A DNA stretch of 28,534 bases from Actinomycetes bacterium (lineage in GTDB: Bacteria; Actinomycetota; Coriobacteriia; Coriobacteriales; Eggerthellaceae): NCBI GenBank assembly GCA_023403475.1, contig JAEYEL010000167.1, positions 1 through 28,534 on the forward strand, written 5' to 3'. The notes beneath the pieces were generated by a model. The model made no database searches, was not told where the DNA came from, and was given only the letters and a program-made list of their open reading frames with translations. Below, piece after piece: positions 7,005 through 14,579 of this stretch. The number at the start of each line of letters is the position of its first letter. Positions within the stretch are counted from its first letter, which is position 1. Both the position numbers and the translations under genes were made by a program.

Positions 7005-7168
7005 GTGCTGCTTTTTGAAGCAGCGTCGACATAGAATAGTTCCGCTGCCCAAGACAGCAGGTGCCGCGAGGTTCAATCGCATCTCAGATGCGGCCTGCCG
7101 AGGTGGTCGATACCGAATCGTAGTTTCGACGACCCCTGTTGCTTGTGCGGCAGGGGTCGCCTTTTTCT
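7005..7168 (+). ncRNA. L10 leader RNA (autoregulatory r-protein leader)
   Basis: The transcript begins with a hairpin (GCTGCTTTTTGAAGCAGC, 7005-7022). It continues through AAGACAGCAGGTGCCGCG and CGCATCTCAGATGCG and the pairing partner CCTGCCGAGGTGG: CAGG(T) near 7060 with CCTG near 7095. This is the usual layout of the L10 leader, in which the L10(L12)4 complex binds the kink-turn-bearing stem and represses its own operon. It ends in an attenuator hairpin. Recognition is by layout and motif; a covariance search would settle it. Confidence 0.82.
7130..7168 (+). terminator. attenuator terminator in L10 leader
   Basis: Perfect 9-bp stem CGACCCCTG (7130-7138) / CAGGGGTCG (7151-7159) followed by CCTTTTTCT. 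Being 60 bp before the rplJ start codon, it fits a conditional terminator. Confidence 0.82.
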
Positions 7169-7230
7169 CAGACGGCGATCCCTGCCGATGAGGGGCGGAA
7201 CCCAAGTTTGAGGAAAAGGAGGTGTAGAGT

Positions 7231-7752
7231 ATGCCCAATGCCCAGAATATCGAAACGCTTGCCCAGATCAAGCAAGATCTCGATGGCGTGAACGCCGTGT
7301 GGGTGGTCGACTACTGCGGCTTGACCGTGAAGGAAAGCCAGGAGCTTCGCCATTCGGTTCGCGAAGCCGACGCCAGCATGAGAGTGTATAAGAACAAGCT
7401 TATGCACATCGCGCTCGAAGACCTTAAGATGGCGAACATGGATGAAATTTTGTCCGGTCCGTCCGCGTTCATCTTCTCCGGCGCCGACGTGGCGGCTTCT
7501 GCCAAGGCCATCAAGGAGTACGCGAAGAAGAACGACAAGCTTGAAATCAAGGGCGGCATCATGGACGGCACATTCGTTGACGCGGCGCAGGTGGAGGCTA
7601 TTGCCTCGCTGCCTTCCCGCGAACAGCTTTTGGGCCAGATCGCCGGCGCTATCGCTGGCGTCGCTCGCGGCCTTGCCGTTACCGTCAACGGCGTGCCCAG
7701 TGGTCTTGCTCGCGCTATCAGCGCAGTTGCAGATCAGAAGAACGCGGCGTAG
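7231..7752 (+). CDS. rplJ: 50S ribosomal protein L10
   Basis: L10 forms the base of the ribosomal stalk, binding 23S rRNA with its N-terminal domain and L7/L12 dimers with its C-terminal helix. The 173-residue length is normal. The N-terminal domain (residues about 1-110) contains the typical VWVVDYCGLTVKESQELR and YKNKLMHIAL segments; the Ala/Val-rich C-terminal helix ends in QKNAA. ATG 7231 is preceded by AAGGAGG with good spacing. Expression should be controlled by the leader at 7005-7168. rplL follows after a structured 123-bp gap. Confidence 0.97.
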   Translation: MPNAQNIETLAQIKQDLDGVNAVWVVDYCGLTVKESQELRHSVREADASMRVYKNKLMHIALEDLKMANMDEILSGPSAFIFSGADVAASAKAIKEYAKKNDKLEIKGGIMDGTFVDAAQVEAIASLPSREQLLGQIAGAIAGVARGLAVTVNGVPSGLARAISAVADQKNAA

Positions 7753-7789
7753 CAGCCGCGCTGGCGCGAGTGGCCTGAAGGCAACGCGC

Positions 7790-7855
7790 GCCGCTTGAGA
7801 AACGGAAATATGAGAGCCGCTTGGGAAAGCGGCGATGAGGCCGCTTTGAATGCGG
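7790..7855 (+). repeat. three similar short hairpins between rplJ and rplL
   Basis: Three related units lie at 7790-7805 (GCCGCTTGAGAAACGG), 7816-7832 (GCCGCTTGGGAAAGCGG) and 7840-7855 (GCCGCTTTGAATGCGG). The second folds as GCCGCTT/AAGCGGC, the third as GCCGC/GCGGC. No T tract follows, so they are not terminators. Confidence 0.65.
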
Positions 7856-7875
7856 CAGACTGAAAGGAAAAGAAA

Positions 7876-8256
7876 ATGGCCAAACTGACCAATGAGGAAA
7901 TCATCGAGGCTTTGAAGGAAATGACCCTTCTCGAGGCTTCCGAACTTGTCTCCATGATCGAAGAGACCTTCGGCGTTTCCGCCGCCGCTCCTGCCGCCGT
8001 TGCGGTTGCCGCTCCTGCCGAGGGCGGCGCTGCTGCCGAGGAGCAGACCGAGTTCGACGTCGTGCTCGAAGGCTTCGGCGACAACAAGATCGCCGTTATC
8101 AAGGTTGTTCGCGAGATCACCGGCTTGGGCCTGAAGGAAGCCAAGGAAGCCGTCGAAAGCGCTCCGAAGGCCATCCAGGAGGGCGTTGCCAAAGACAAGG
8201 CCGAAGAGATCAAGGCCAAGCTCGAGGAAGCCGGCGCCGCCGTTACCATCAAATAA
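7876..8256 (+). CDS. rplL: 50S ribosomal protein L7/L12
   Basis: The multicopy stalk protein that recruits translation factors. It is 126 residues: N-terminal dimerisation domain (EIIEALKEMTLLEASELV), an Ala/Pro/Gly-rich hinge (about residues 36-55), and the conserved C-terminal domain with EFDVVLEGFGDNKIAVIKVVREITGLGLKEAK and ending in AGAAVTIK. AAGGAAA lies upstream of the ATG. It ends the ribosomal operon, followed by a strong terminator at 8286. The long gap after rplJ suggests independent tuning of its high copy number. Confidence 0.97.
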   Translation: MAKLTNEEIIEALKEMTLLEASELVSMIEETFGVSAAAPAAVAVAAPAEGGAAAEEQTEFDVVLEGFGDNKIAVIKVVREITGLGLKEAKEAVESAPKAIQEGVAKDKAEEIKAKLEEAGAAVTIK

Positions 8257-8285
8257 CTTCGATCAGAGCTTTCGCTTTCGAATAG

Positions 8286-8321
8286 AAACGCCCTGCCGGC
8301 TTGAACCGGCGGGGCGTTTTT
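8286..8321 (+). terminator. rho-independent terminator after rplL
   Basis: Long stem AAACGCCCTGCCGG (8286-8299) / CCGGCGGGGCGTTT (8306-8319) with a 6-nt loop and T tract; the flanking A and T runs could let it act in both directions. Confidence 0.92.
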
Positions 8322-8335
8322 CTGTGCCTGCGGAC

Positions 8336-8380
8336 GTGAAAGTGACGGAGGTGAAAGTGACGGGCGTGAAAGTGACGGGC
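8336..8380 (+). repeat. three tandem copies of a 15-bp unit GTGAAAGTGACGG(A/G)(G/C)
   Basis: Copies at 8336-8350, 8351-8365 and 8366-8380, with a decayed fourth (GGGAAACGG) following. Like the 6836-6910 array it is intergenic and has a 15-bp unit, but the sequence is unrelated. Confidence 0.9.
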
Positions 8381-8480
8381 GGGAAACGGTTTGCGCCCGA
8401 CATGCCTCGTTGCGGTGCGAAAAGGTATAGTGAGCGATTGCGAAAAGGCGAACGAACGGGCAGAAAACGGAGGACAGCAT

Positions 8481-9368
8481 ATGCAAGCAGGCTACTTCAA
8501 AACAGCTTGGAACGACATCAGGAATTCCCCGAAGTGGTTTTCCAGGCTACTGCTACTGGGTCTGATATCGCTCATCCCCGTGTTCGGGACTATCGTGGTA
8601 ATGGGCTACCTGTACGGCTGGGCTCGCGATATCGCGTGGAACGTGCACGCTCCCATGCCGGCGCGCATATTCGGGAACGAGGACGGGAAGCTGTACAGCC
8701 GCGGCTTCTTCGTGCTGGTTGTTTCCGTGGTGTTTTCGTGCCTGCCTATGGCGATCGATTTGATTGGGGCGCTGTTGGGCGCAGGCCCTGTCGTGCTGTG
8801 GGGCAACGGCCATCATGCGCGGATTCTGAGCTTCCTTCCGGTGGTTATGAGCCTGTTTCTTTTCGTGGCGACGATCGCCGCCATCTTTTTCGTGCAGTTC
8901 TTCACGTGGGTCGGATCGATGCGCATAAGCATCTACGGGCGGCTTTCCGCCGGATTTCAGCTGGGAAAGATATGGTCGATGATGCGCCGCGACTTCAACG
9001 GGCTTCTGCGCATTTTCGGCATGGCATTGATTGCCGCTTTGGCGGTAGGCGCCGTATTTGCCGTGCTCGTAGGTATTGTTTCGGTTATCTTCGGAATTTC
9101 GGCGGCGGCTCTTGCGGGGGGTGTCGGCGCGGGTACTCACCTTGGCGGTTCGGTTCCGTGGGGTGCAATCTTCGCATTAGGAGGCCTTGCTCTTCTGGTT
9201 GCGCTTGCGGTGGGCTATGCGCTTTCCGTTGCTTCGGTTTTCATTTCTGCGATTGTCGCCCGTGCGATGGGGTATTGGACGCGACAGTTCGACGTGCCTG
9301 CATGGCGCGGTCAAGACGATCCCTTGCCGTTCGAGGTGCGCTCGACGCAGCCCGGTACCCCGAAGTAA
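8481..9368 (+). CDS. DUF4013-type polytopic membrane protein
   Basis: A 295-residue membrane protein of unknown function. Residues 1-50 (MQAGYFKTAWNDIRNSPKWFSRLLLLGLISLIPVFG as successive short motifs, then MGYLYGWARDI) match the opening of DUF4013 proteins. At least five to six hydrophobic segments follow. A Gly/Ala-rich hydrophobic pair near residues 180-260 precedes a soluble tail ending in STQPGTPK. ATG 8481 has GGAGGA eight bases upstream; the frame is open further upstream, but there is no other ribosome site. It stands alone between the rplL terminator and the DUF2142 gene, 70 bp away, with which it could be co-transcribed. No catalytic motif is visible. Confidence 0.72.
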   Translation: MQAGYFKTAWNDIRNSPKWFSRLLLLGLISLIPVFGTIVVMGYLYGWARDIAWNVHAPMPARIFGNEDGKLYSRGFFVLVVSVVFSCLPMAIDLIGALLGAGPVVLWGNGHHARILSFLPVVMSLFLFVATIAAIFFVQFFTWVGSMRISIYGRLSAGFQLGKIWSMMRRDFNGLLRIFGMALIAALAVGAVFAVLVGIVSVIFGISAAALAGGVGAGTHLGGSVPWGAIFALGGLALLVALAVGYALSVASVFISAIVARAMGYWTRQFDVPAWRGQDDPLPFEVRSTQPGTPK

Positions 9369-9438
9369 GTGTAAGCGCCGTGCTTCTTGGGCTGCAGTGT
9401 GCTATGCTATGCAGTCGGTTCGTTTGGGATGACGGGAA

Positions 9439-11853
9439 GTGCGGGTTTCGTTCGTGGTGCATGAGGAAAAGGGGGCAAGGAGGCGCATGCGCGCCTTGGT
9501 TGCCGCCGAGATTTTGATCGCAGTCATCGCCTGCGCGTACGGTTCTTTCGTGCTGCCCCGCCATTCGCTGGCGGCGTGCGTGGCATACGTTGCCTTCTGT
9601 GCGATCATGGCCGTTGCGGCGGCTGTTCTGTGGTATGTGTTCGTGGCGCGGCGCCTTGTATGGTGGGGGCGTTCTGCCACGCCTGCTCGTTTGGCGAAGG
9701 TGCTCGCCGCCTCTTTCGCGGCTGCCGTTCTCGTTGAGCTCGGTACGCTTGTGGGCGCCCCTCTTTCCAGCCCTTTCACACTCGGCGATTGGCATGCTTC
9801 GCGCATCGCAGCCTTCTTTGCCATGGCGCTTCCGGTTATGTGCTGCGTTGTCATGTACGATTGGCGCGCTCTTGCGCTGCGTATGCGCGGTTCCTTGCTG
9901 GCGAACCATGCGCGACTTGCGAAGCGGCTCTTCGCGCATACGGCAGCTTCCGTTGCCGCGTACGCTTTGGCCGCGCTCACCTTCGGTATTCTAAGCGAGT
10001 GGACGGGTGTGGGAAACCCCGGCGCATGCCGCGTGTTCGCGGGCGTTGTCGCCGCTTTGGCTGTGGTGCTGTTCGGTTTGCGGCGCAGTATGGCCGCGCG
10101 GCCCGAGCGGGGTTTTTTGGCCGTTGCGCTTGCGGCAGGGTTTCTGTTCGCTTTTCTTACGCCGTGGTACACCCATGTGTCGTGGGACGACCACATCCAC
10201 TACGACAGGGCGGTGGCGGCATCGTATCTGGTGGATCCGGAATACACGTCTGCCGATGCGGCGCTGGTGGGGAAGGCGTTTCACGACGTAGCCTACTTTT
10301 CCCGCTATCATGGCGACCCGAACTGGGTGAACGCTTACGATGAGGAGCGCCTGAAAGACAGGTACGGCCAGCTTGACGAATTGGGGAAGCCGGGGAAGCT
10401 TGACGAATCGGGCGAACCGGGGAAGCTTGACGACCCGGGCAAGCCTGGCAAGCAGGGCGAGCAGGACGGGTCGGGCAAGCGGGACGGGCATGCGCGTCCG
10501 GGCGGTGCCGAAAAGGACGGGGTTTTGAAAACGCAGGCGGGCGGCGAGGATTCGCACGGGTTGCTTCCTTTGGGCGCTCGCCCCGATATTCCCGGTTTGG
10601 AAGACCTTGGTCCCGGCGCGCGGTTGTTCGACGGATCCGAGCCGCAGGCGGTGCGTCTTGACGGAGCCGTGACGCTGCGCGGCGTGAGCATTGTCGAGTA
10701 CTACACGGTCGCCTATATTCCCGCCGCCGTGGGGCTTTGGGTGGCGCGCCTTTTTTCCCTGCCTTCGTCGGTGGCGTTTCTTATGGGCAGGCTGTTTTCC
10801 TTGGCCTGCTTCGCGTTGGTTGCGTTCTTCGCCTGCAAGCGTCTGAAAGGCGGCAAGATGCTCCTGTGCGTTTGCGCGCTTGTTCCCACCATGATGTATC
10901 TGGCGGCGAACTACAGCTACGATGCCTGGCTTGCGGGGTTTCTCATGCTGGGTTTCGCCATTTTCGCCGGCGAGTTGCAGCGTCCTTGCGAGCCGCTGCG
11001 GTGGCGTTGGTTTCTGCTGATGGTAGCGGCGTTTCTGGTGGGACTGGGACCGAAGGCGGTGTATGTGCCCGTAGCGGCCATGCTCCTGTTCATGCCCCGC
11101 TTTAAGTTCGCAAAGTCCGCGCATGGAAGCGGGAGGAAAGACGCGGCTTCACAAGGAAAGCAGGCGGGCGGCGAGGCTTCGTCGAACGTGGCGGCTCCTT
11201 TCGCGCCGGCGCTCACGCACGGGCGCTATCTGGTTATCGTGTTCGCATCGGCGGCGTTCGTGCTGGCCACGTTCGTGCTCCCCCTGCTGTTCGCGGGACC
11301 GGGCACAGGCGACGCTCGCGGAGGTGACGTGAATCCGGCTGTGCAGATAGCGTTCATCACAGGCTCTCCGCTTGCCTATTTAACGGTGTTCTTCAAGTTC
11401 TGCGCGTACTTTTTCAGCATCGGCAACGTGCCGTTCATCCTTACTGACTTCTGCGGCGTGGAAACATCGGATTACGCTTACGGGGTGATGGCGCTGCTTT
11501 TGGCTGCAGCGCTTACCGACAGGAACGCTTGCGATACCGCATACGCCACCCACTCCAAGCGCGCAGCGATGTTCGCGCTGCTCCTGCTTACGTTCTTTTT
11601 GATATGCACGGCGCTGTTCATCAGCTTTACGCCGGCCGGGTGGGACTGGATTACCGGCGTGCAGGGGCGCTACCTGCTGCCGCTTCTGTTCCCGTTCGGG
11701 CTTTTCTGTCTGAACTTCCGTCCGTTTTGCCGCCTAGGGGAAAGAATCAAGGCGACCCGCGCGAGCTGCGCGACGTACCATTACGGGGTGCTTCTGCTGG
11801 GCGGCTACTTCGTTTTGGCGAGCATCGCCCAGACCATAGTGCTCAACGCGTGA
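9439..11853 (+). CDS. DUF2142 polytopic membrane protein with Gly/Pro repeat insert
   Basis: An 804-residue membrane protein with about twelve hydrophobic segments. The features YTHVSWDDHIHYDRA (about residues 245-260) and EYYTVAYIPAAVGLW match DUF2142, a family of GT-C-like membrane proteins found beside surface polysaccharide genes. The acidic pair after the first membrane block is where GT-C enzymes have their metal site, so a lipid-linked sugar transferase is possible but unproved. A hydrophilic insert at about residues 305-390 contains three 9-residue repeats (xLDExGxPGK type) and then Gly/Asp/Lys-rich sequence. A second basic, Gly-rich insert lies at about 555-590. GTG 9439 is the longest start; ATG 9487 follows an AAGGAGG only three bases away. 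Close to the glycan locus on the other strand. Confidence 0.78.
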   Translation: MRVSFVVHEEKGARRRMRALVAAEILIAVIACAYGSFVLPRHSLAACVAYVAFCAIMAVAAAVLWYVFVARRLVWWGRSATPARLAKVLAASFAAAVLVELGTLVGAPLSSPFTLGDWHASRIAAFFAMALPVMCCVVMYDWRALALRMRGSLLANHARLAKRLFAHTAASVAAYALAALTFGILSEWTGVGNPGACRVFAGVVAALAVVLFGLRRSMAARPERGFLAVALAAGFLFAFLTPWYTHVSWDDHIHYDRAVAASYLVDPEYTSADAALVGKAFHDVAYFSRYHGDPNWVNAYDEERLKDRYGQLDELGKPGKLDESGEPGKLDDPGKPGKQGEQDGSGKRDGHARPGGAEKDGVLKTQAGGEDSHGLLPLGARPDIPGLEDLGPGARLFDGSEPQAVRLDGAVTLRGVSIVEYYTVAYIPAAVGLWVARLFSLPSSVAFLMGRLFSLACFALVAFFACKRLKGGKMLLCVCALVPTMMYLAANYSYDAWLAGFLMLGFAIFAGELQRPCEPLRWRWFLLMVAAFLVGLGPKAVYVPVAAMLLFMPRFKFAKSAHGSGRKDAASQGKQAGGEASSNVAAPFAPALTHGRYLVIVFASAAFVLATFVLPLLFAGPGTGDARGGDVNPAVQIAFITGSPLAYLTVFFKFCAYFFSIGNVPFILTDFCGVETSDYAYGVMALLLAAALTDRNACDTAYATHSKRAAMFALLLLTFFLICTALFISFTPAGWDWITGVQGRYLLPLLFPFGLFCLNFRPFCRLGERIKATRASCATYHYGVLLLGGYFVLASIAQTIVLNA
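10369..10449 (+). repeat. three in-frame 27-bp repeats in the DUF2142 gene
   Basis: Units at 10369-10395, 10396-10422 and 10423-10449 share AAGCTTGACGA at the start and encode (Q/K)LDELGKPG-like nonapeptides. Further degenerate Gly-rich codons follow. All are multiples of three, so the frame is kept. Confidence 0.88.
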
Positions 11854-11999
11854 CCTCGGGCAGGTGGCGGAAGCGGAACCTTGCAGTCCCGTCCCCGCTG
11901 CTCCTGTTTGCCCGCCCTGCTGCCTGTCGCTATGCGGTCGCCGCCGGCTTCGGCGGCTCGACCGTGCTCGAGCTTGCCCCGGCCGCGCGCTTTCCGCCG

Positions 12000-13247
12000 T
12001 CATGCGGCCCAGTGCTTCTTCTTGCGAGCCACCCCCCAGGCGAACAGAGCCGCGAACGCGAGCGCCAGCACGAGGCAAGAAAGGGCGTATCCCCAAGCAG
12101 CGCCAACGATTCCCATCGCATCGACAAGGGGAACGGAAACGGCGGTGGCAACTGCAATGGCCACGATGTAGCCCGCCACGACGGCATTCTGCGTGCGAAT
12201 GACCACCATAGCGTTGTAGAACACGTTCGATGCGGAAAGGAACCCGCCGCCCAAAAGCACGATGAGCAGCGGTGCCAGATATCCTTGCAGATCGATGCCG
12301 TAGAACAGCTCCAAAACAGGGATGCCCACCACGGCGCATGCGCCGATGACCACGGCGGTGATGCCGAAAACGAGCAGCAAAAGCTTGCCTACGATGCGTG
12401 CGAACGCGGAAACATCGTGTGCCAGCCAGAGCTTCGCCAATGTGGTGAGCGTGGGCCGAACGAAGAAGATCATGAACAGGTTGATGACGAACGAGGGCAT
12501 GAACAACACGTTGTAGACGGTCTGCATCTGCTCGGTGCCCGCCGCCTCGATAGCGTACTTGCCCACGTTGCCTAGATAGGTCGACAGAAACGAGCTGATG
12601 AACAGCGGAAGACACGCTAGGAAAAGAGCGATGAGCGGTGCGAGCGAGAAATCGGGGTGCCCCACGCGCACGATGCGTGCAAGGCGGGGAACGTCGTAGC
12701 ACGCCAACCAAGCGGCTTCCACGGCCGAGGCCGCCACGAGGGCGGCCACCACGTCGTGCGTGGCGGCCAGCGCGACGGCGAGTGCAGCCGTGGAAAGCAC
12801 ATAGCGCCACACGGTGGAAAACCCGCCGAGGTCGAGGCGCTCCTCCCTTTGGAAAGCCGCGAACCAGAACTGCGAAAGCGCCTCGATGAGTCGGTAGACG
12901 CACAGCGCATACGCTACGGCCATCTTATGCGCATCGAAGCCGAACGAAAGCACGTAAACCACGCTTGCTGCTACCATAAGCAGGCAGGTTGCCAGTTTGA
13001 AGGCCAGATACTGCGCATAGGTGAACTTGCCTTGCGCATCGGTGGCGAAGTAGGTGGTCGATTCGAACACGCCTACGGTGAGCATGAGCTGGGCTATGGC
13101 GTACCCGATAGAGAAGATGCCGCCCTCCACGTCGCCGCAGATGCGAATGACGATGATGAGCAGCAGAAAAGACGAAAGCGCATAGACGGCGCTTCCTGCC
13201 GCGTTCCATAGAACGATTCTTCTTTTCGAGGCGGTTTCTCGCAACAT
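12000..13247 (-). CDS. polysaccharide flippase, Wzx/MATE-like (oligosaccharide flippase family)
   Basis: A 415-residue polytopic membrane protein with 12 or so hydrophobic segments and the layout of O-antigen/teichoic acid flippases in the MOP superfamily. These move undecaprenyl-linked repeat units across the membrane. The N-terminus (RRIVLWNAAGSAVYALSSFLL) and the central SSFLSTYLGNVGKYAIE, as in RfbX/Wzx proteins, support the call. The C-terminus is short and basic (ARKKKHWAA). The ATG at 13247 has GAAGGATA about ten bases upstream. It converges with the DUF2142 gene, and the 146 bp between them contains a GCCGCCG/CGGCGGC hairpin (11940-11957) without a T tract. It fits with the glycosyltransferases and LicD proteins next door; the substrate is unknown. 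Confidence 0.87.
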   Translation of the reverse strand: MLRETASKRRIVLWNAAGSAVYALSSFLLLIIVIRICGDVEGGIFSIGYAIAQLMLTVGVFESTTYFATDAQGKFTYAQYLAFKLATCLLMVAASVVYVLSFGFDAHKMAVAYALCVYRLIEALSQFWFAAFQREERLDLGGFSTVWRYVLSTAALAVALAATHDVVAALVAASAVEAAWLACYDVPRLARIVRVGHPDFSLAPLIALFLACLPLFISSFLSTYLGNVGKYAIEAAGTEQMQTVYNVLFMPSFVINLFMIFFVRPTLTTLAKLWLAHDVSAFARIVGKLLLLVFGITAVVIGACAVVGIPVLELFYGIDLQGYLAPLLIVLLGGGFLSASNVFYNAMVVIRTQNAVVAGYIVAIAVATAVSVPLVDAMGIVGAAWGYALSCLVLALAFAALFAWGVARKKKHWAA

Positions 13248-13660
13248 GACGGCTATTATCCTTCAAATTGCGCATGCTTGCGTCTGCCGTCGCGCGAACA
13301 GCGCTAAAATAACCTATGCAAGCGCGGGACAGGCGTGCGCGCAGATCTGTGGCGCTTGCAGGGCCGTGAAGCGCGGCAGCGCGTGGGTGCGCGTGCGGCG
13401 GGTGCGATGCGTGGCGGGTGCGCGGCGCTTGTATGCTGCGTGCGTGCAGGTGGCGTTCGCACGCTGTGGGCACGCATCGCGCAGGTGCGCGACGGCGACG
13501 GCTCGCTTGCCTTTTGACGGCGGGCAGCGCTAGAATAGCCCCTTGCGACTTGAACGGTGCGGGTTCGCGCCGCGAAGAGGAATTGATAAATTGCCGACGG
13601 TTCGGGTTCGGGCGGCCTTCGGGCCGAATCGCGCTCGGTCGGTGAAACGGCGGATGGGAG
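13248..13660. other. divergent intergenic region between flippase and licD1
   Basis: 413 bp without a convincing gene. The middle (13340-13500) is very GC-rich with many GTGCG/GCGGGTGCG words. It contains two copies of a -10-like module, CAGCGCTAAAATAACC (13299-13314) and CAGCGCTAGAATAGCC (13525-13540), matching at 14 of 16 positions. The second is placed to drive licD1. Confidence 0.5.
13507..13536 (+). promoter_or_regulatory. candidate licD1 promoter TTGCCT-N18-TAGAAT
   Basis: TTGCCT at 13507-13512 and TAGAAT at 13531-13536 with 18 bp between. It leaves an untranslated leader of about 115 nt before licD1. Confidence 0.45.
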
Positions 13661-14512
13661 ATGGGTGTGGCTGGATACCCGGAAGGGGCGCTGCGGCGCT
13701 TGCAGCTTATTGAGCTCGAACTGCTTGTCGAGATTCGTCGCGTGTGCGATGAGCTGGGCTTGACGTGGTTCGTCGATAGCGGGACGTGTCTTGGAGCCGT
13801 GCGCCACGGCGGGTTCATTCCGTGGGATGACGACATAGACGTGGCGCTGCCGCTTTGCGACTACCGCACGTTCTGCGAGCGTGCGCCCGAGCTGCTTTCC
13901 GAAGAATACGGCCTCTACACGCACGAAAGCACGCCGAACTACCCGCCTCTGTGGGCGAAGATATACAGAAAAGGCACGCGCTTTATGAGCGAGCAGATGG
14001 TGGAATCGAACTTCGAGCAGGGGATATTCGTTGACGTGTTCGCATATTGCCGCTTGGATTCCTCTTCTTCCACAGCCGCGCGGCAGGTGCGCGGGTTCAA
14101 CTTCTGGCAGCGTGCGTCGTATCTGTACTGTACGTCGAAGGTGAAGATTCCCGCAAACGCCCCGTGCAAGCCGCTGCTTCGCGCAGGATGTGCTTGCGCC
14201 CATAAGCTTGCGCGGGCGTTCCTTTCGCCCCGGCTTATCGGCGAACGCGCCCGCCGCAGCATAGCGCGCGGCAATGGGCGGGGCGATTGGAGCGACGTTT
14301 GCTACGCCTATTTCGGCACGTTTGCAGACGAGACGCTGTTTCCCACAAGGCCCACGCTGTTCGAAGGCGAGGAATTTCCCGTGCCGCATGATACCGATGC
14401 CTACCTGCGTGTCTTCTACGGCAACTACCATGAGCTGCCCCCGGAATCCGAGCGCGGCGCTTGTCCCCCGCGCATCCTCGACTTCGGCGACGGCGTGAAC
14501 GTGATGGAATAA
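13661..14512 (+). CDS. LicD-family phosphotransferase (first copy)
   Basis: A 283-residue LicD-family protein. LicD enzymes attach phosphocholine or related phospho-groups, or build phosphodiester links, on teichoic acids and capsular sugars at the cytoplasmic side of the membrane. The nucleotidyltransferase-like core GTCLGAVRHGGFIPWDDDID (residues 41-60) holds the acidic metal-binding residues and is intact. The downstream LWAKIYRKGTRF and GIFVDVFAY (usually DIFPL-like) blocks are also as expected. ATG 13661 touches the GGGAG ribosome site, so GTG 13667, six bases beyond it, may be the true start. It faces the second licD gene tail to tail with 67 bp between. There is no choline uptake or CTP:phosphocholine cytidylyltransferase gene in the window, so the transferred group is unknown. 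Confidence 0.88.
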   Translation: MGVAGYPEGALRRLQLIELELLVEIRRVCDELGLTWFVDSGTCLGAVRHGGFIPWDDDIDVALPLCDYRTFCERAPELLSEEYGLYTHESTPNYPPLWAKIYRKGTRFMSEQMVESNFEQGIFVDVFAYCRLDSSSSTAARQVRGFNFWQRASYLYCTSKVKIPANAPCKPLLRAGCACAHKLARAFLSPRLIGERARRSIARGNGRGDWSDVCYAYFGTFADETLFPTRPTLFEGEEFPVPHDTDAYLRVFYGNYHELPPESERGACPPRILDFGDGVNVME

Positions 14513-14579
14513 CGTTTTCGCGAAATCGCGGAGAAGTACGCCAGCCTATGGACGTAGGGGCATATGAATTCGAGACGGG

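Noticed and set aside
9991..11124. Long minus-strand frame antisense to the DUF2142 gene
   Set aside because: Arg/His/Gln-rich shadow product without ribosome site or family resemblance; a by-product of GC-rich codon use.
11940..11957. GCCGCCG/CGGCGGC hairpin as terminator between DUF2142 and flippase genes
   Set aside because: Stable stem but no T tract on either strand.
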